Positions 46,293 to 59,348 of a stretch of 64,000 bases of DNA are shown piece by piece; the stretch's first letter is position 1, and each line of letters begins with the position of its first letter. The stretch comes from Xylona heveae TC161 (lineage: Eukaryota > Ascomycota > Xylonomycetes > Xylonales > Xylonaceae): positions 434,001 through 498,000 of the forward strand of contig NW_017264199.1 of the NCBI RefSeq assembly GCF_001619985.1, given 5' to 3'. Position numbers and translations under genes: made by a program. Under the pieces are notes generated by a model. That model searched no databases, was not told the origin of the DNA, and saw only the letters and a list, made by a program, of their open reading frames with translations.

Positions 46293-49200
46293 TCAAATCT
46301 CCTCCATCAAAGACTCATCTCCGACTTCGCGCCACTGTCGAGACTTAGCGGCAAGGCGGTTGATGCCTGCAATACGTCCAGCCCATAGTGACTCGCACGG
46401 CGTACGGAAGGTATATCCACGCTGAGAAGAAATAACTCCAATGCTCTGAAGCACAGACTTCCTCGAGTCGCGGCCGAAAATGGCGGCATGTCCCATCCAT
46501 TCGAGAGCGGCGTTGAGTTCTGAATCCAGGGCGGCAACCGTCTTGCCGTCTATGCCCGCCCCTGGGATGAAGGCACTCTCTGGAATGGGCGATGGCGGGT
46601 GAAGACGCTCCGGCCCTGTTCCGGTGATTGTGGAAGCGGCATCGTCATTAGCCGAGCCACCTTTGAGGCTGCTTGTGGATGCCTTTTGGGCCGGCGGGGG
46701 GAGAGGAGGCAGGCCACCTTTTCCGAGGCCTTTGAGGATAGTGCGCGTCTCAGTGAGAAGATGTTGTGCGCGATCATTTTGTCCCTTAGACACAAGAATC
46801 AGGGCACGGGTGAGCATATCAGAAGTGAGTAGTTCCATGCGGCGCTGAACCACGGACGGATGCGGAGGAATAGGGGGTGTGAGAGGCCTATTCGAAGGCC
46901 TCGATTTTGCCGGAGCTGGAAGCATCGTGATTGCTAGAAGCGATGGCCGCGATAAGTGTGCCAAAGTGCCCTCGCGGACGATATCTCCATATGTCATATC
47001 TGCTTGAATAAGGGGTACTTCCTCTACGCTCAATGTGCGCTGATCATCATGGTCCAGAGGTCCACCAAGAGCTTCAAGACCAGACACGATAGATTCCCAA
47101 GGATCCTGCGGGTACTGCTCTTGAGTGGCGCTGTCGGGGGGAATCACGAGTTGCACAAGAACATCTGGTTCATCCAAATGTCAGCCAAACCAAGCCATTT
47201 TAGCGCCGGGAATAAAAAGAAGTCTCACCTCTCTTATCTCCAAATCGAAGGTCACCCAGAGCAACTTCAGCATCTCTGCCAGTCGCCCGTTTTGTGACAT
47301 GAAGCGCGCCGCTGATCTTGACGAACTTCGCAGGAGAACCCTCCGGCAACTTGAGCTTCAATCGCACGTTTTGATGGGATGTTGTCTGCAGGGATCCAAG
47401 ACAGCCAGCGACGCACTCCCGCAGCATCATCCAGTCCTTGACGTAAGAGTAGGATGCTTTGGTGCGGGAAGAGAGCTCAATCATTGTATCTGGTTTATGA
47501 GTCATACCAAGGCCGAATGTATGAATGCCAACCCTGCAGGTAAAAAAGTTAGTTTTTTTTTTTTTTTTTTTCATCTCACTTCGTTCGCACAATGAAGAAC
47601 CAGATCTCTCAAAAAATACATACTTTGCGGCCTCGGCTCTAGAAACAACAAAATCCACGCCCTCTGAGTCAGTTGTCGACGAGTCACTAATCAAAAGTAT
47701 TGATGCAATGGGATTGCTATAGCGACGTTGCATCAGAAGGTCCATTGCAGCATTTGCACCCTCCACAACATCACCACGGAGACTTTTCTGGCCAACGGCT
47801 CGAATCGACTTGAGAACCTTGGACCACCCGCTCCATGATTTTGTGGTCATGCCGACGAGCGGCACGCCACCACCATTGGATCCAAAGGAAACCAAGCCCA
47901 TTCTGTCACGATCGCCGAGACTTTGCACGAGGAAATTGAGAGCGTCGCGCAAGACGTTGATTTTGAGCCCTTGCATAGAGGAGGTCAAAGGGATAACAAC
48001 CACCAGGTCGACCGGTATGTGAATGGATGCTGGAAGGTTATCGAGGCCGTTCGCTGCTGGGTATGTGTACTCGGTCAAGGATGTATTGTTGGTCCGAGCT
48101 GCGCCATAGGAAGAGTTGACCGAGGAAACCCGGTTTGTCGTGTCTAGTGTTCTATAGTCATCTTCATCGGTTCCAGAATTGTCAAGTTCAAGCTCTGGAG
48201 CTCGAATTGGGATCTCGAACGAATTCAGATCGATAAGTGCTCGCTTCCACTGTTCGAGTTGAACTTGATTTTGGAATTGGAGATGAAAAGATGGGAGTTC
48301 TGGTACAGAAAGGCTGAGCGTCAAGATTCGTTCGTCTTTTTGCGGTGCAATCAAAATCATGTTAGCTTAAAGAGAACGGGCGGAGAAGATTCCCAATCAG
48401 ACAAACCTGTAGAAGCATCAACCTGCTTCAGGTGCTTTCGAATTAAGATTGACCCTTTGAGCGTGCACCGTGGGGCTTTTCGCACCGAAGCTTGCTCATC
48501 CCAGTCACGCCTCGGATTCGCCTTCTTCTCCTTGATGCAAATAAGCATTTCTGAGAACAGGTAGCATTCCAATTCTTGCCATGAATGACCGTCCTTTCCG
48601 ACTCGAATGGTGGCGTAACGGCGGAGTTTGCCAAACCTATCACGGGGATCAATAGTTTGAAAACTGAAGTCTCAATTGATAGAAGACTTACCTCTGGAAG
48701 TCAAGTCCATGCCAGTTGTCCACGCGAATCCGTAGATCTTCGGCAACATCATCGAGAGCTTCGGGGGGCCCGTACATGAGATCGCTTTTCCGACTGATGA
48801 GGTCGCTCTGACGGCTGAGAGGATCGCTTTGCCGGCTCAGTGCAGAGGATCTGGACGGCTCGTAACCTTCAGATGGGTGGAGGGACGACGCGGCCACGGA
48901 AGCTCGTGGCTCTTCCGATTCCGGCCGCCATTTTCCTTCAGGCACCTCGACAGTGACCAAGCATGTCAAGCTTTGTTGTTCTCGCGATCTAGAAATGGTA
49001 GGAAACTCGCTTCTGACTGTGACGATGGGAGGCGGGATAGGGTGCTTGACGGGGTTAGCACGGTGGGTCACCGCAGATTCCATTGACTGAACATCATAGT
49101 CGTGTCGTCTGGGAATGGTGCCGGAATGTGTCTCTGCATAATCACTCGTCGATGCGATGCCTGTATTGCCACTATCATGTCTGGTATGGTTCGAGTAGCG

Positions 49201-50166
49201 CGGTCCACCATGGAATCGCTCAACACGTTCCCTCGATTCCCGGCTCACATTGTCTCTGCTATCACGTGGCAGTGGACGAGCCCCAGATTCAACGCTCGGA
49301 GGCCGCTCTCGCGAGCGAGATGAGACCGAGTCCCAGGGACAGACCGGATCCGGAGTCGTCTGGGCTTGCTCAGGAGGGCCGCTTTGCGATACCGATCGCA
49401 CGATATTGCTCAGCTTCTCTGCGCATAGAGTCAGCATGATTGCCCGGCAACAATGGTCGTGCAAAGCAGACGAGGGTGTATACCTATATCAAGCACATTT
49501 CCACCTCTGCTTGTGTCCAATCCAAGTGGTGCATCACAACTCGGGCAAGACTGCGAGTCGATTTCCCGAATGTATTCATACAAGCAAGCTTCATGGGCAA
49601 CGTGTGCGCAAGTCAACTGCAAAATCTTCTCCCCTCGAAGAATGTGTTCGAGCGGTTCTTCGCATACGGCACATTCGGTGCCGACAAATGTTCGATCTCT
49701 CCTCATGGTTCTTTTTGAACGATCCAGGTAGGATGTTGAAGCAGACGTGTTTCCGGGTCGCCCGTCAAATGAAGGGGTCTGCTCCGCGGTGGAAGGCACA
49801 ATACGGCCGGGTCGGAGGGACTTGGGGAACAGGAGACGACTCGAACCCGAGGATGAGGATGATGGATTTCTGGGTCCTGGGGAGGATCCAAGGTCAACGA
49901 TGGATCAACTTTACCCTAGCGAAGCATATCCAGCAGGCGCGGAACAAAAGTGGGGAGGGACTGGAACATGGTTTGGAAAAGGATGGCAACCAGGGGTATA
50001 GCGATAATAAGAACATGCCAGATCTTAACATACCTTTGGACTTTGCTTTCCAGCTCAAGTTTGCGCCCGACAAGAGACCCAGCTCGCGCAACGGCGCCAG
50101 TTGATTTCGACTCGAATTATCGTCCCCTGGTGGACCGGCCCGAGACGAGGGACGTATGATCGACAT
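46293..50166 (-). CDS. Far1/Ste5-type scaffold: RING-H2, PH and VWA domains
   Basis: Multi-exon gene encoding roughly 1,150 aa, from ATG 50166 (MSIIRPSSRAGPPGDD) to EVGDESLMEEI. Exon 1 ends at KSKG and joins PRNPSSSSSG. A RING-H2 finger follows near residues 110-160 (CAVCEEPL, LTCAHVAHEACL, CPSCDAPL). A Ser/Arg-rich linker precedes a PH domain (LECYLFSEMLICIKEKK, CTLKGSILIRKHL, HLQFQNQVQLEQWKRAL). Then comes a VWA domain (VDLVVVIPLTSSMQGLKI to LISDSSTTDSEGVDFVVSRAEAAK), in which the usual MIDAS Asp is Pro. The C-terminal region is all-helical and linker-rich. This order matches the fungal mating-pathway scaffolds Ste5 and Far1. It probably organises a MAPK cascade or polarity at the cortex. 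One intron holds a 19-nt T run (47553-47571). Confidence 0.85.
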
Positions 50167-53100
50167 GGGTGGTAGAGTTTGCTGAGACAACAATAACAAC
50201 AATCCCCTATATCTCACAGACCTTCTGCTAGTACACCTGAAGGGCTGGCGAGAAGGATCCCGGTGGGCAGGAGCAACGGTATGCTGCGCCGGTGGGAGGC
50301 GCTCTGGGTCAACGAGGCGGCGACCATCAAAGTTAGTAGCTGGCGGTGAAAGTAGTAGTAGAAGTAGTGGGCCAGCAAGCGGAAATCCAATGACTGAATA
50401 AACCACCCCCCAAAAAGCTTGGTGGTGAGTGAAGCAGGACGGACGAGGCAGGGAGGTTGCGCTGCCGTCGTCGTCAAGGTGTCCGTCTCTTGCTGCCCCT
50501 ACCCGGGTAGGGCATCGAGATTAAGAGTGACAGGGAGACCCGCCGCGGGCACTGCGGCGTCGTGAGCGGAGGCAAGAACAGCACCGGCGTTCGTGGTTCG
50601 ATTGAGCCTCGGACTGTCAAATGGTCTGAAAGGGACCAGGAGGTGCCTTGAGGGCGAATGCTCCGTAGATTTCGCGTGGGGATTCCCAAACTATTGCGTA
50701 AACGGATGGTGCCCACACCCATGGTGAACCGGCGTCCTTTAGACTCACGGTAGGGAAGAGAACAGCGCGATTAACCAAGTGGGGATAGGAAGGACGCCAT
50801 GTGTGCTTGGTGTTCCAGGATATATTGCCTCTGGCCACCATGATTATTACTATGATTATTGCTGCTTGACAGGAAGTGGGAAAATAATTTCTGTGTACAC
50901 CCCGAGAATCGTCGTCACTGCGAACAAGGTTTGTGCCGTTACCATGAATTGGTTTGACTCTAATGCAGTCGGGTTGATTCGCAGGGGCTGTCGATAATTT
51001 TCTCTTTCTTTTTTTTCCCCTCAACTCATCGAGAAGGGTGTTTTTGGTCGGAGGAATTGGATGGAAACGGTGACGTCTCCGTTTTTGTGGGTGCAGATCA
51101 AGAGCGTAGAGTACAGAGGTACTCCTGTACTGCAGTGGCTTGGACAGGTTCATGAGAAAGCACGAGGGAGGCTTGTCGAGCTGCAGACCGTTCCAGCTCG
51201 CTTGACCTGTCTGCCAGAACCCAAGGAAGCAGCTGGCAGCAATGATTCGCCCAAACAAGGGGATTTCAGCTTCGCTACTGGAGGAACGGAAAGGAACCAC
51301 CTGCATCTGCAACCACCACGCCATTCGAGACCCTTGGTTGAAACCGGCTGGCGGACTCCTTTCGGTCCCGCGGCCAAACCAAGTAAAATTGGGTCTCTAG
51401 ACCCAAACGCGTCTCCCGACCCATCTCAAGCTGTGCTCAGGTAAATTTAAGCCGGAAAGCAACCCGTTTTACGGTTCTTGGCTCTCCATTCGGTATCGGC
51501 CAGGGCCCAAGTCCTCAGCTTCGGTAAACCCCCCTGGAAAGCTGCTCTTCTTGCCGTGTCCACTCCGCAGGGGGCATCGGCACTTTTCTAACGAATCGCC
51601 TATCAAATGCTCCTGCCAGTCTAGGTCACAGTATGTGTGAATCGCTCCTGGCCCCATGATGTGCTTGCACTATTCACTTTTCCTGGGACTTGATTTTCCT
51701 CAAAATATCATGGTCATTTCACTGCCAGAGCATAATAGAAGAGGGCATTATCTCAGAAACGACGTCGATCCGTTGTCATGTCACTCAATATTCCTCGAAA
51801 CTGCGCATTCTGTCTGTACTAACGCACGGTTGTTTCAGCTGCAACGCCAACCATGAAAATCCCGGTCAAGCCTGGCCGGCCCAGGAGGTACTTCATTGCA
51901 ACTTTGTGGGCGAAGAACCATTGTAAGAGTTGACGGGCGGTACCAAATACACTTGCTTGTCACATAAACGACCTGTGTCGTTGCGGGCCGGCCTCCAAAG
52001 AGCATAGTTGGAAGTCTGCAATGATGGAGGGTCGGTTTGCCCCATGTGCACGTACTGGTGTATCGAAATCGAATGATTTCTTCTTCCCTAAGAGTAGTCT
52101 AGGTTTGAACTATTGCCATCGTCTCCGTGGTGGACCCGCTGTGCAAGAATGATTTTGTCTTCTCCCTACACGTGGTGACTTGGACTGTGTTGCAATGGAC
52201 GTGCTTTTTTTTTCTCCTCTTCGCACTCAGTCGGGGGTTAGAATCAGTACCGTAGTAGGGATGCAATATTCCAACGGAGCGCTAACCGGTGCAGAAAGCC
52301 ATCTACCGCGTGGCGCTCATCGTGCACATTTTTTGGTGTCTCTGGTGGAGGCATCTGTGCGATGTCGCTTAGTTACTTTGTATTCTTTGCCGTATTCTTG
52401 AAGTCACTTCCGCTTTTTCACACTAAACGGCATTTCTACTCTACCCCTTTATCTGATACATTTCTTCCTCTTCTACAAACGAGCGAAGTTACGCCGAAAG
52501 AGAAGCTATAACCAAGGGTTACCTAGTTGCACGCCACCGTTGGCGAGATGCATCAATTAAAAAGCATTAAAGAAAAAAGCTACCGTTCACCGGGACTTTG
52601 AGACTGTGTTTGACTTACCCCGTTAGACAGGGCATCTAAAAAGCACTTGTCAGTGTCAAAAGTATTGACGTCCGCCAAAATCAAGCCGTGTGTGTGTGCG
52701 AGAGGTTGATAGGATCAACTTAGTCCCATCGAAGCTCTCTCTTTTTAGGAAAGTCGTAACGGGTAATCTTTCACTTTTCAACTATTCTCCCGAGAAATTG
52801 GCCCGCGGGCCAGGGGGGAATTTGGTTTGGTTGCATTTTGAGCCTTTCGCTGCTCTTTGCTCCCTGTCTAGGGTGGATCATACAAATGATTGAGTCTTTC
52901 GGCAGCTGCTGACAAGGGAGAGACATCATCGCTTATGCCATGCAACGTGGTAGACGGCATGGGCTCCGCCGAGATTAAGAACGCCAATTCTAGAAGACCC
53001 AGTAATGATGATTGAGACTGCAGCAAATGATCGCATCATCCCGGACGAAGCGACGGGCAGTGGGGGTGCTGTGAACAAAACAACCCAGAGCCCTTCTCTC

Positions 53101-55212
53101 TCACATCCTCTCTCTCCCTCCTGGTGCGAGGCCAGAGAATCGTGAACATTGCTGCAACGGAATACCTGTGTCTACTCGTGCTCCGACCCTCTCGTTGCTT
53201 CTTTCATATGATGTGTCAGGTAACCTCTCGACCTGTACAAAGCCGTTCCATTGTGTTGGTTCATATCGCCAAAATCCGGACGCCTGCAGTAGTGTCCAGT
53301 TCTCCCACCAAGACAATAAAATTTGCTTTTTCCTCGTCACCTTCAACCCTGTGCCAGATCAACTGAAGTCGCCTTTGACAAGATTTGATTTGTCTTGTTT
53401 ACTACACATTTACCGCAACATACCCTGAAGCAACACTCATGGCATGAATGGTCCATCTCATTCGACACCCTCTCGCATCTTGAGGATGAAAATCTACGTC
53501 AAGCTCGTAAGTCAAAGAATCCCTGGTGTGATACACTTTATGTACATCCATCAATTCGCGCGTATATGTCCCCAGTATCAATATCTCGACAAATCGTCAA
53601 ATCAGAATGGAGGTCTTGCATTGGAATCACCGGGGGTTTCCCTTGTGCCAACGTGCGAGGGTGCCAAATGATTCTTGAATAGTCCCACCCAGAACTCACG
53701 GCCTCGGGATTAAATCCCACTGGGTGGTTGTGGAGCGCTCTGAATAGAATTGAAAGCTCATGCTTGGTAGCCCCCCCTAAAATTGCCACGTTATATAGCC
53801 CTGCGATCTTTTCCACATGGTGCTGAGACCAAGCGCAGCCCCGCCCTGTTGGGCTTCAATCGTATTATCAGCAGTTGCGCCAGGGGCTTTCGACATTGAG
53901 ACCAATTTGAACGTAATTGATATGCGGTCGACAAATTTTTCTTCTGTTACGGGCAGGGTTACCACTGTTAGCGGTTGAACAATTGAGTCCGAGCTTGGGA
54001 GCGCGGAATTTCCCAAATGAATTTCTTGGCGCCTTTTTAAGATCTCAAGCCCGTTTCAAAGGCACTTCGATCGGCTTGACTGCTACCAAATAGTTTTGGC
54101 ACCGGCGAGCACTGATCAAGTAGGCGTAGATGAGTACTTTGTTTCCCGAACATGTGCTTTTTCGCCGTTCTCACATTTCTCTTCGCCTACGGAGTAAAGC
54201 TCTAGACGCAGCATATTTGATCCGACACACGATGAATCTTTAAATTATCCGCCTAAGCCAGTCGCCCTCCAGCCCTTAGTTAAATACAAAGTACTCGTGT
54301 GTACGTGGAGCTCTTGTCTGCTATCATATATTTCCCCTGTCAATCATAGCAAACACGACATTGACCACGTTCCATCTAGCGTTGCGTTTCTGCACGGAAC
54401 GATAGTGCTGCATTAGATTGCTTGTTCATATGTGCTAGTAGAGCTTGTCATTAATGCCATACTCTGTGATAACCAAGATATTTTGTCAGAAGCACAACAA
54501 TGACCTCATTGGAAGAATAGCTCCCATTTCACATGTCAAACCCAATCGTGCTGACGACAACAAACGAAGCAGCCTCAGGATCTGGCTATAGATGCCATGT
54601 TTTTGTTTCTCGACACAGGACCAAGCCGATGAGGATATATTACGGTATTGACATTTCCCGTTTGTTACTTGCAATATTCTTCGGGACCCCTATCAATCCT
54701 AGAATTCCAAGCTGCAATGCGAGTCTACAATCATAGTTTAAACGCAACGGCTGCGCACTTTCTCCTCGTTCCTGTCGTTCCCTCATCCAAAGTCTCAATA
54801 ATTTCGCCAAACCGTGCCGGATAAGCGAGCATCTGTTGGCGTTGAGAAAATGGATACGGGGCCGAGTTTTCAAGCACTTAAAGAAGATTGGTCTAGGAAA
54901 TCTGTAGAGTATGAGGTATCTGAACAGTTATCACAATAGTATCAATCATGTTGGCAAGAGCAACAAGCATTGAATTTTTCCAATGTTGAATAATGATGAG
55001 TTCCTTGTCTTTGTTCAATGAGTCCAGTGGATAGTCCAATTGAAAGGCTGTGATTGGGCGCCCTTTTAAGCTGGAGCTCAGAGGTGGGATCCGAGGGGTC
55101 ACATGACCTTCGGTTTCCGTTGCGCCAACATCCCAACCAGTTCAACGTTCGACGTCTCTTGTGCTCAATCGCTGTCTTTGCCGTCAACACCGTGCATTCG
55201 GGCAGCCTCATC
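50167..55212. other. 5-kb gene-poor region
   Basis: Between the scaffold and PDA1 I find only short overlapping ORFs on both strands, none with an ATG start, splice logic and a recognisable domain together. There are no tRNAs, long terminal or inverted repeats, or obvious transposase or reverse-transcriptase segments. Base composition looks ordinary, not strongly AT-skewed as in RIP-mutated DNA. It may hold promoters, long leaders, an unrecognised lncRNA or a fast-evolving gene. Confidence 0.5.
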
Positions 55213-56808
55213 ATGTTCTCCAAGGCATTGAGACCGACTTGGGCATTGCCTTTGAGACGCAATGTCATTGCTCCATTGACCCGGCGGACCGTCACCACCG
55301 ACGCCGCCTCCGCCTCCCTCGAAAAGGGTCTGCCAGAGGTAAGCCGGAATTTGAGGATATGAGAAAACCCTCCGATATATCAAACCCCCCATAACCTGTC
55401 CGCGCCAATGCTAATTCGATCAATTCGCATTTTTAGGGCGAGGACAAGCCCTTTGAGGTCACGCTCTCTGATGAGAGCTTCGAGACCTACGAGCTCGACC
55501 CTCCCCCTTACACCATCACCACTACCAAGCAGGAGCTGAAGAAGATCTACTATGACATGGTGGCGACTCGGTACGTGTACCTATGGTCTCAATGCGTCCG
55601 CAACGGTCGCATTGATAAAAGTTTTTGATGGGATCAAGTCTCTAACGGCAATGGCAAAAAACAGACGCATGGAGTTGGCGGCCGACCGGTTGTACAAGGA
55701 GAAGAAAATCCGTGGTTTCTGCCACTTGTCCGTCGGCCAGGAGGCCGTGTCGACTGGTATCGAGCATGCTATCACCAAGGAGGATTCCGTTATCACTGCC
55801 TACCGTTGCCACGGTTTCGCCATGATGCGTGGTGCTTCTGTCAAGAGCATTATCGGTGAGCTTCTCGGCCGGAGAGGCGGTGTTGCCTACGGCAAGGGTG
55901 GCTCTATGCACATGTTCACCCCCGGTTTCTATGGTGGTAACGGTATCGTCGGCGCCCAGGTCCCTGTTGGTGCTGGTCTCGCCTTTGCCAACCAGTACAA
56001 TGGCAACCAGAACACTACCATTGCCCTGTACGGTGATGGTGCCGCCAACCAAGGTCAGGTCTTTGAGGCCTTCAACATGGCCGCTCTCTGGAAGCTCCCC
56101 GTCCTTTTCGGTTGCGAGAGTAAGTTTTTTTCCTGGTCCTCCGATTTTCAAACATCATCGCCGCAATAGAGGAGAACAATCCGCTGATCACTCTTTTGCC
56201 TCATAGACAACAAGTACGGTATGGGTACTGCCGCCAACCGTGCTTCCGCTCTTACCGAGTACTACAAGCGTGGCCAGTACATTCCTGGTCTTAAGATCAA
56301 CGGCATGGATGTCCTCGCTGTCAAGGCTGCTGTTCAGTACGGCCGAGAGTATACCGCTGCTGGCAAGGGCCCTCTGGTCCTTGAGTACGTTACCTACCGT
56401 TACGGAGGTCACTCCATGAGTGACCCTGGTACCACCTACCGTGTAAGTACTTTTATAACCCTTGTATACGATTCCCCTTGAAGAGCAAGTGTGATTGATT
56501 CAAACCTTTTTTTGAAAAAACCACAGACACGAGAGGAAATCCAGCGCATGCGTTCGACCAACGACCCCATTGCAGGCCTCAAGCAGAAGATGCTCGAATG
56601 GGAGGTCGTCACCGAGGACGAGCTCAAGAACATTGACAAGGAGGCCCGTGCCAACGTCGACGCCGAGGTCGCTGAGGCTGAGCAGATGCCCATCCCTGAA
56701 CCTACCCCCCAGATCCTCTACGAGGACATCTACGTCCGTGGCTCTGAGCCCAACTTTATGCGTGGCCGTGTTCCCGAGGAGAACTACTACTACCACGCTC
56801 AGAACTAA
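55213..56808 (+). CDS. pda1: Pyruvate dehydrogenase E1 alpha subunit
   Basis: Mitochondrial E1-alpha of the pyruvate dehydrogenase complex, which decarboxylates pyruvate with thiamine diphosphate. Five exons, 55213-55338, 55437-55570, 55665-56119, 56207-56442 and 56527-56808, join in frame to 410 aa. An N-terminal presequence ([22 protein letters not shown]) precedes the catalytic core. Landmarks are [35 protein letters not shown] and the ThDP motif [23 protein letters not shown]...NN. The phosphorylation-loop segment [18 protein letters not shown] is split by the last intron. It ends [15 protein letters not shown]. Codon use is strongly C-biased, as expected for high expression. Confidence 0.97.
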
Positions 56809-56913
56809 ATGTAGTTTTCATTTCTTTTTGAAGAAGATTGTAATTTAGAAATTGAAGCTTCTTGGGGCGCACTTAGCGCGTTGCCTTGTATATCTTTTTC
56901 CTGCCCTGCATAT

Positions 56914-56961
56914 CCGCCACTCTACCAACCCGCCACTCTACCAACCCGCCAATCTGGCACT
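56914..56961. repeat. 16-bp tandem repeat, three units
   Basis: Two perfect copies of CCGCCACTCTACCAAC (56914-56929, 56930-56945) and a third degenerate copy. Confidence 0.9.
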
Positions 56962-57320
56962 CCGCCAATGTGACATAATTGACATATTTGCAATTCTCGC
57001 GCGCCCGTTTTCGTAACACAACGTATTCAAACCCACCCATCCATCTGATTTCCAATTTCTTTTGCATCTTTTTTTCAAAAAGTGAATCGCCTGGACCAGA
57101 GAAATAAGCCTATCCTATTACCGCTATAAAGAAGAGAGAAAACAAAAAAAAGGAAAGAAAAGGAAAGTAGCTAACGTGCTATAGAAACATTTACCCCCGT
57201 AAGACAACGCAAGTGGAAATCAATTTTAATAGAGTAAGGGAAAATAATGGAGTAAGAAAAAGAATTGTAAAGTGTAAAGATGGGGTGATGGGTGATGGGT
57301 GATAGGAAAGAAGGAAAGCA

Positions 57321-57501
57321 GGACCCAGAACTAATCCGAAGAATAAAATATGACCTAGAGATAACTAATGCAAGGATAAAGTGAAGACCGAGAACTAATC
57401 CATGGATGAAATAAGACCCGAACTAATCCACGGATGAAATGAGACCCGGAACTAATCCGAGGATAAAATAACACCCATAACTAATCCAAAGAAAAGATAG
57501 A
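57321..57501. repeat. ~29-bp degenerate tandem repeat, six units
   Basis: Six successive units of 28-34 bp sharing GACCC-GAACTAATCC-(G/A)GGAT(G/A)AAAT. Starts are near 57321, 57352, 57386, 57415, 57443 and 57472. The middle units are the most alike. It is a non-coding minisatellite. Confidence 0.88.
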
Positions 57502-57559
57502 GTCCAAGCGCACTAAACCATAGCCTTGAACGGACTGGAGAGGAGGGGGCGGGGGCTTC

Positions 57560-59348
57560 TCACGTCTTTGGCTTCTTCTGCGCTGGTTCATCAGCGGCAT
57601 CTTCATCCTCATCCTCATCCTCGTCATCATCTTCTACAATAACCCTCTTCTTGCCACGTTCTCTCTTGTCCATACCGGGCTGCTGTGATGTCTCGTCCGC
57701 GGTTGTCGATGCTGCCGCTGCGGCCACAGAGACGCGATTCTCGGCGCCCTTCAATAGCCTCGTATACTCATCGATAACACCTTCTAGTGTCTCCTCGAGC
57801 TTATCCACGCGCGCGAGGCGGTCATGCTGCATGAGGGTATCCTTATTCTGCTTGTAGAGACGGTGCTTGACGAGTAATCTCCAGTAGTAATAGGCGCGGT
57901 CGTTCTCGTCGGGTGCGTTGCCCTTGCGCGTTAGTCGCGCAGTAGAGCGATGACTAGGCGGGATGAGAGAGAGGAGATACATCTCGACGAGACGGGCCCA
58001 TTGTCTGGCGACAATCTTGTGCTTGAGACGCTGCTGCTCGAGAAGATCGCCGTCGAGTAACGAAGAGACGCGGACGCCATTACGCCTAGAGGTGCCGGAC
58101 TTGCCGCTTGGTGTGGAGGCGGGAGAAGTGTTGATTTTAATAGAAGCAAAGGTGCCGTCTGCTCGGAGCCGCGAGAGGTCGCAGAAGTCGCGCATGTCGT
58201 CGAATGATTCGTTGGGGTCTTCGACGGTGATTTCCTTGACGAGCGGGTCGGATAGAAAGTGGTCATATATTGCGTTGTAGAGCTCCGAGCCGTGTCCTTC
58301 GCCATGGTATGGTGGCAGAATGAGAAATTGGGAAATACGCTCTCTGCATGGAAGTGTGTCCGGGTCGAAGGGGTCGGAGGTGGGGAGCGTGAAGTCGCTT
58401 TTTGCTCGAGGTTGGAGCCGCTGCGGTCGGGACTTTGAGCGGCTGGTGGTGGGTTTTGGTAGGTCGTTTGGACCAGTGTAGATATAGCACCGGTAGGAGG
58501 TGGAGTAGCCGATGAAGGAATATCTGGAGGCGGTGGGAGTAGGCGGAGTTGAGAGTTTTTCGTAGCTAAGAGAGTGTTAATTTGATTAGAGGCAGGCGCC
58601 GGTGTGTGGTTGTGGGAAAAGGGCAATTGAACATACACAAGGTAGACGTTCCACCGTTTCAATGACCATTCAGGGTCTTCCATGTCAATGTACGATCCTC
58701 CTTCAATAAAGAGCGGGACGACGGTCTGCACTTGCGATATGATTGTTCGCAGCGCGGGGTCGCCGAGGCCGCCGGTCCAAACTTCGAATGTCCTGCCGTT
58801 CCGCGTGTATGTGTGCATTAGTTTACCAGGCGGCTTGAAGTCCTTTGCGGTCTCGTCCGACTGGAGCAGAGCATTGAAGTCTGAGGTCTTCTCGAATGCA
58901 ACTGTTGCTTGAGGTCAGCGCCATACGGAAAGTTTAGGCGTACAGGACGCAGAGCGTATAATTTACCGGGAGCGACATGTTCTTTTAGAGCGTCGTTCAG
59001 ATCGATTGCCTTGGCGTCTCCAATTGGTTTGAATTTCTTATCATAGCTGATCTCAAGGTTTGGGCGAAGGTTGTGTGCAGCGAGTCGAAAGTGGATGCTT
59101 AAGCCTTGGTATCCAAAGATCTTTTCTTCCTCGCCAAAGATGGGATATGTAAATTCGGGATGAAAGGTGGCAATTTCATTGGGAGTATCGGTGCCTGGCT
59201 GGACGAGAGAGATTTGGAAAGCTTTGTTGGAGTCTGAGAGGTCTGTTATGACGGATTAGTGACTTTTCTGCGATGTAATTTCGTTTGGATTGTAGAGGAG
59301 AGAAGAGGTAGCAAGTATGTTTGACGTACATTGTATTAAATCCTCCAT
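57560..59348 (-). CDS. hat1: Histone acetyltransferase type B catalytic subunit Hat1
   Basis: Acetylates newly made histone H4 (K5/K12) before chromatin assembly, working with the Hat2/RbAp46-type partner. Four exons, 59348-59330 (19 nt coding), 59242-58967, 58901-58637 and 58565-57560, total 521 aa. The start MEDLIQY joins LSDSNKAFQISLVQPG. HAT1 landmarks are FTYPIFGEEEKIFGYQGLSI, the substrate loop region HTYTRNGRTFEVWTGGL, WNVYLVYEKL and GYSTSYRCYIYTG. The acetyl-CoA-binding loop is RISQFLILPPYHGEGHGSEL, and VEDPNESFDDMRDFCDL follows. The C-terminus is a Lys/Arg- and acid-rich tail (GKKRVIVEDDDEDEDEDED, then AQKKPKT). It is divergent from the ZIP gene. Confidence 0.96.

Larger units (their letters stand above)
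56809..57559. other. Convergent 3' intergenic region rich in minisatellites
   Basis: About 750 bp between pda1 and hat1 holding two tandem-repeat blocks (56914-56961 and 57321-57501) and a GGTGAT(G/A) trio near 57283-57304. Confidence 0.6.

Noticed and set aside
51061-51444. 127-codon plus ORF in the gene-poor region
   Set aside because: It overlaps another ORF on the opposite strand, has no domain and shows no intron logic. Neither is supported.
55642-56151. 169-codon minus-strand ORF opposite pda1
   Set aside because: It is a shadow of the strongly C-biased pda1 third exon. No independent start or domain.
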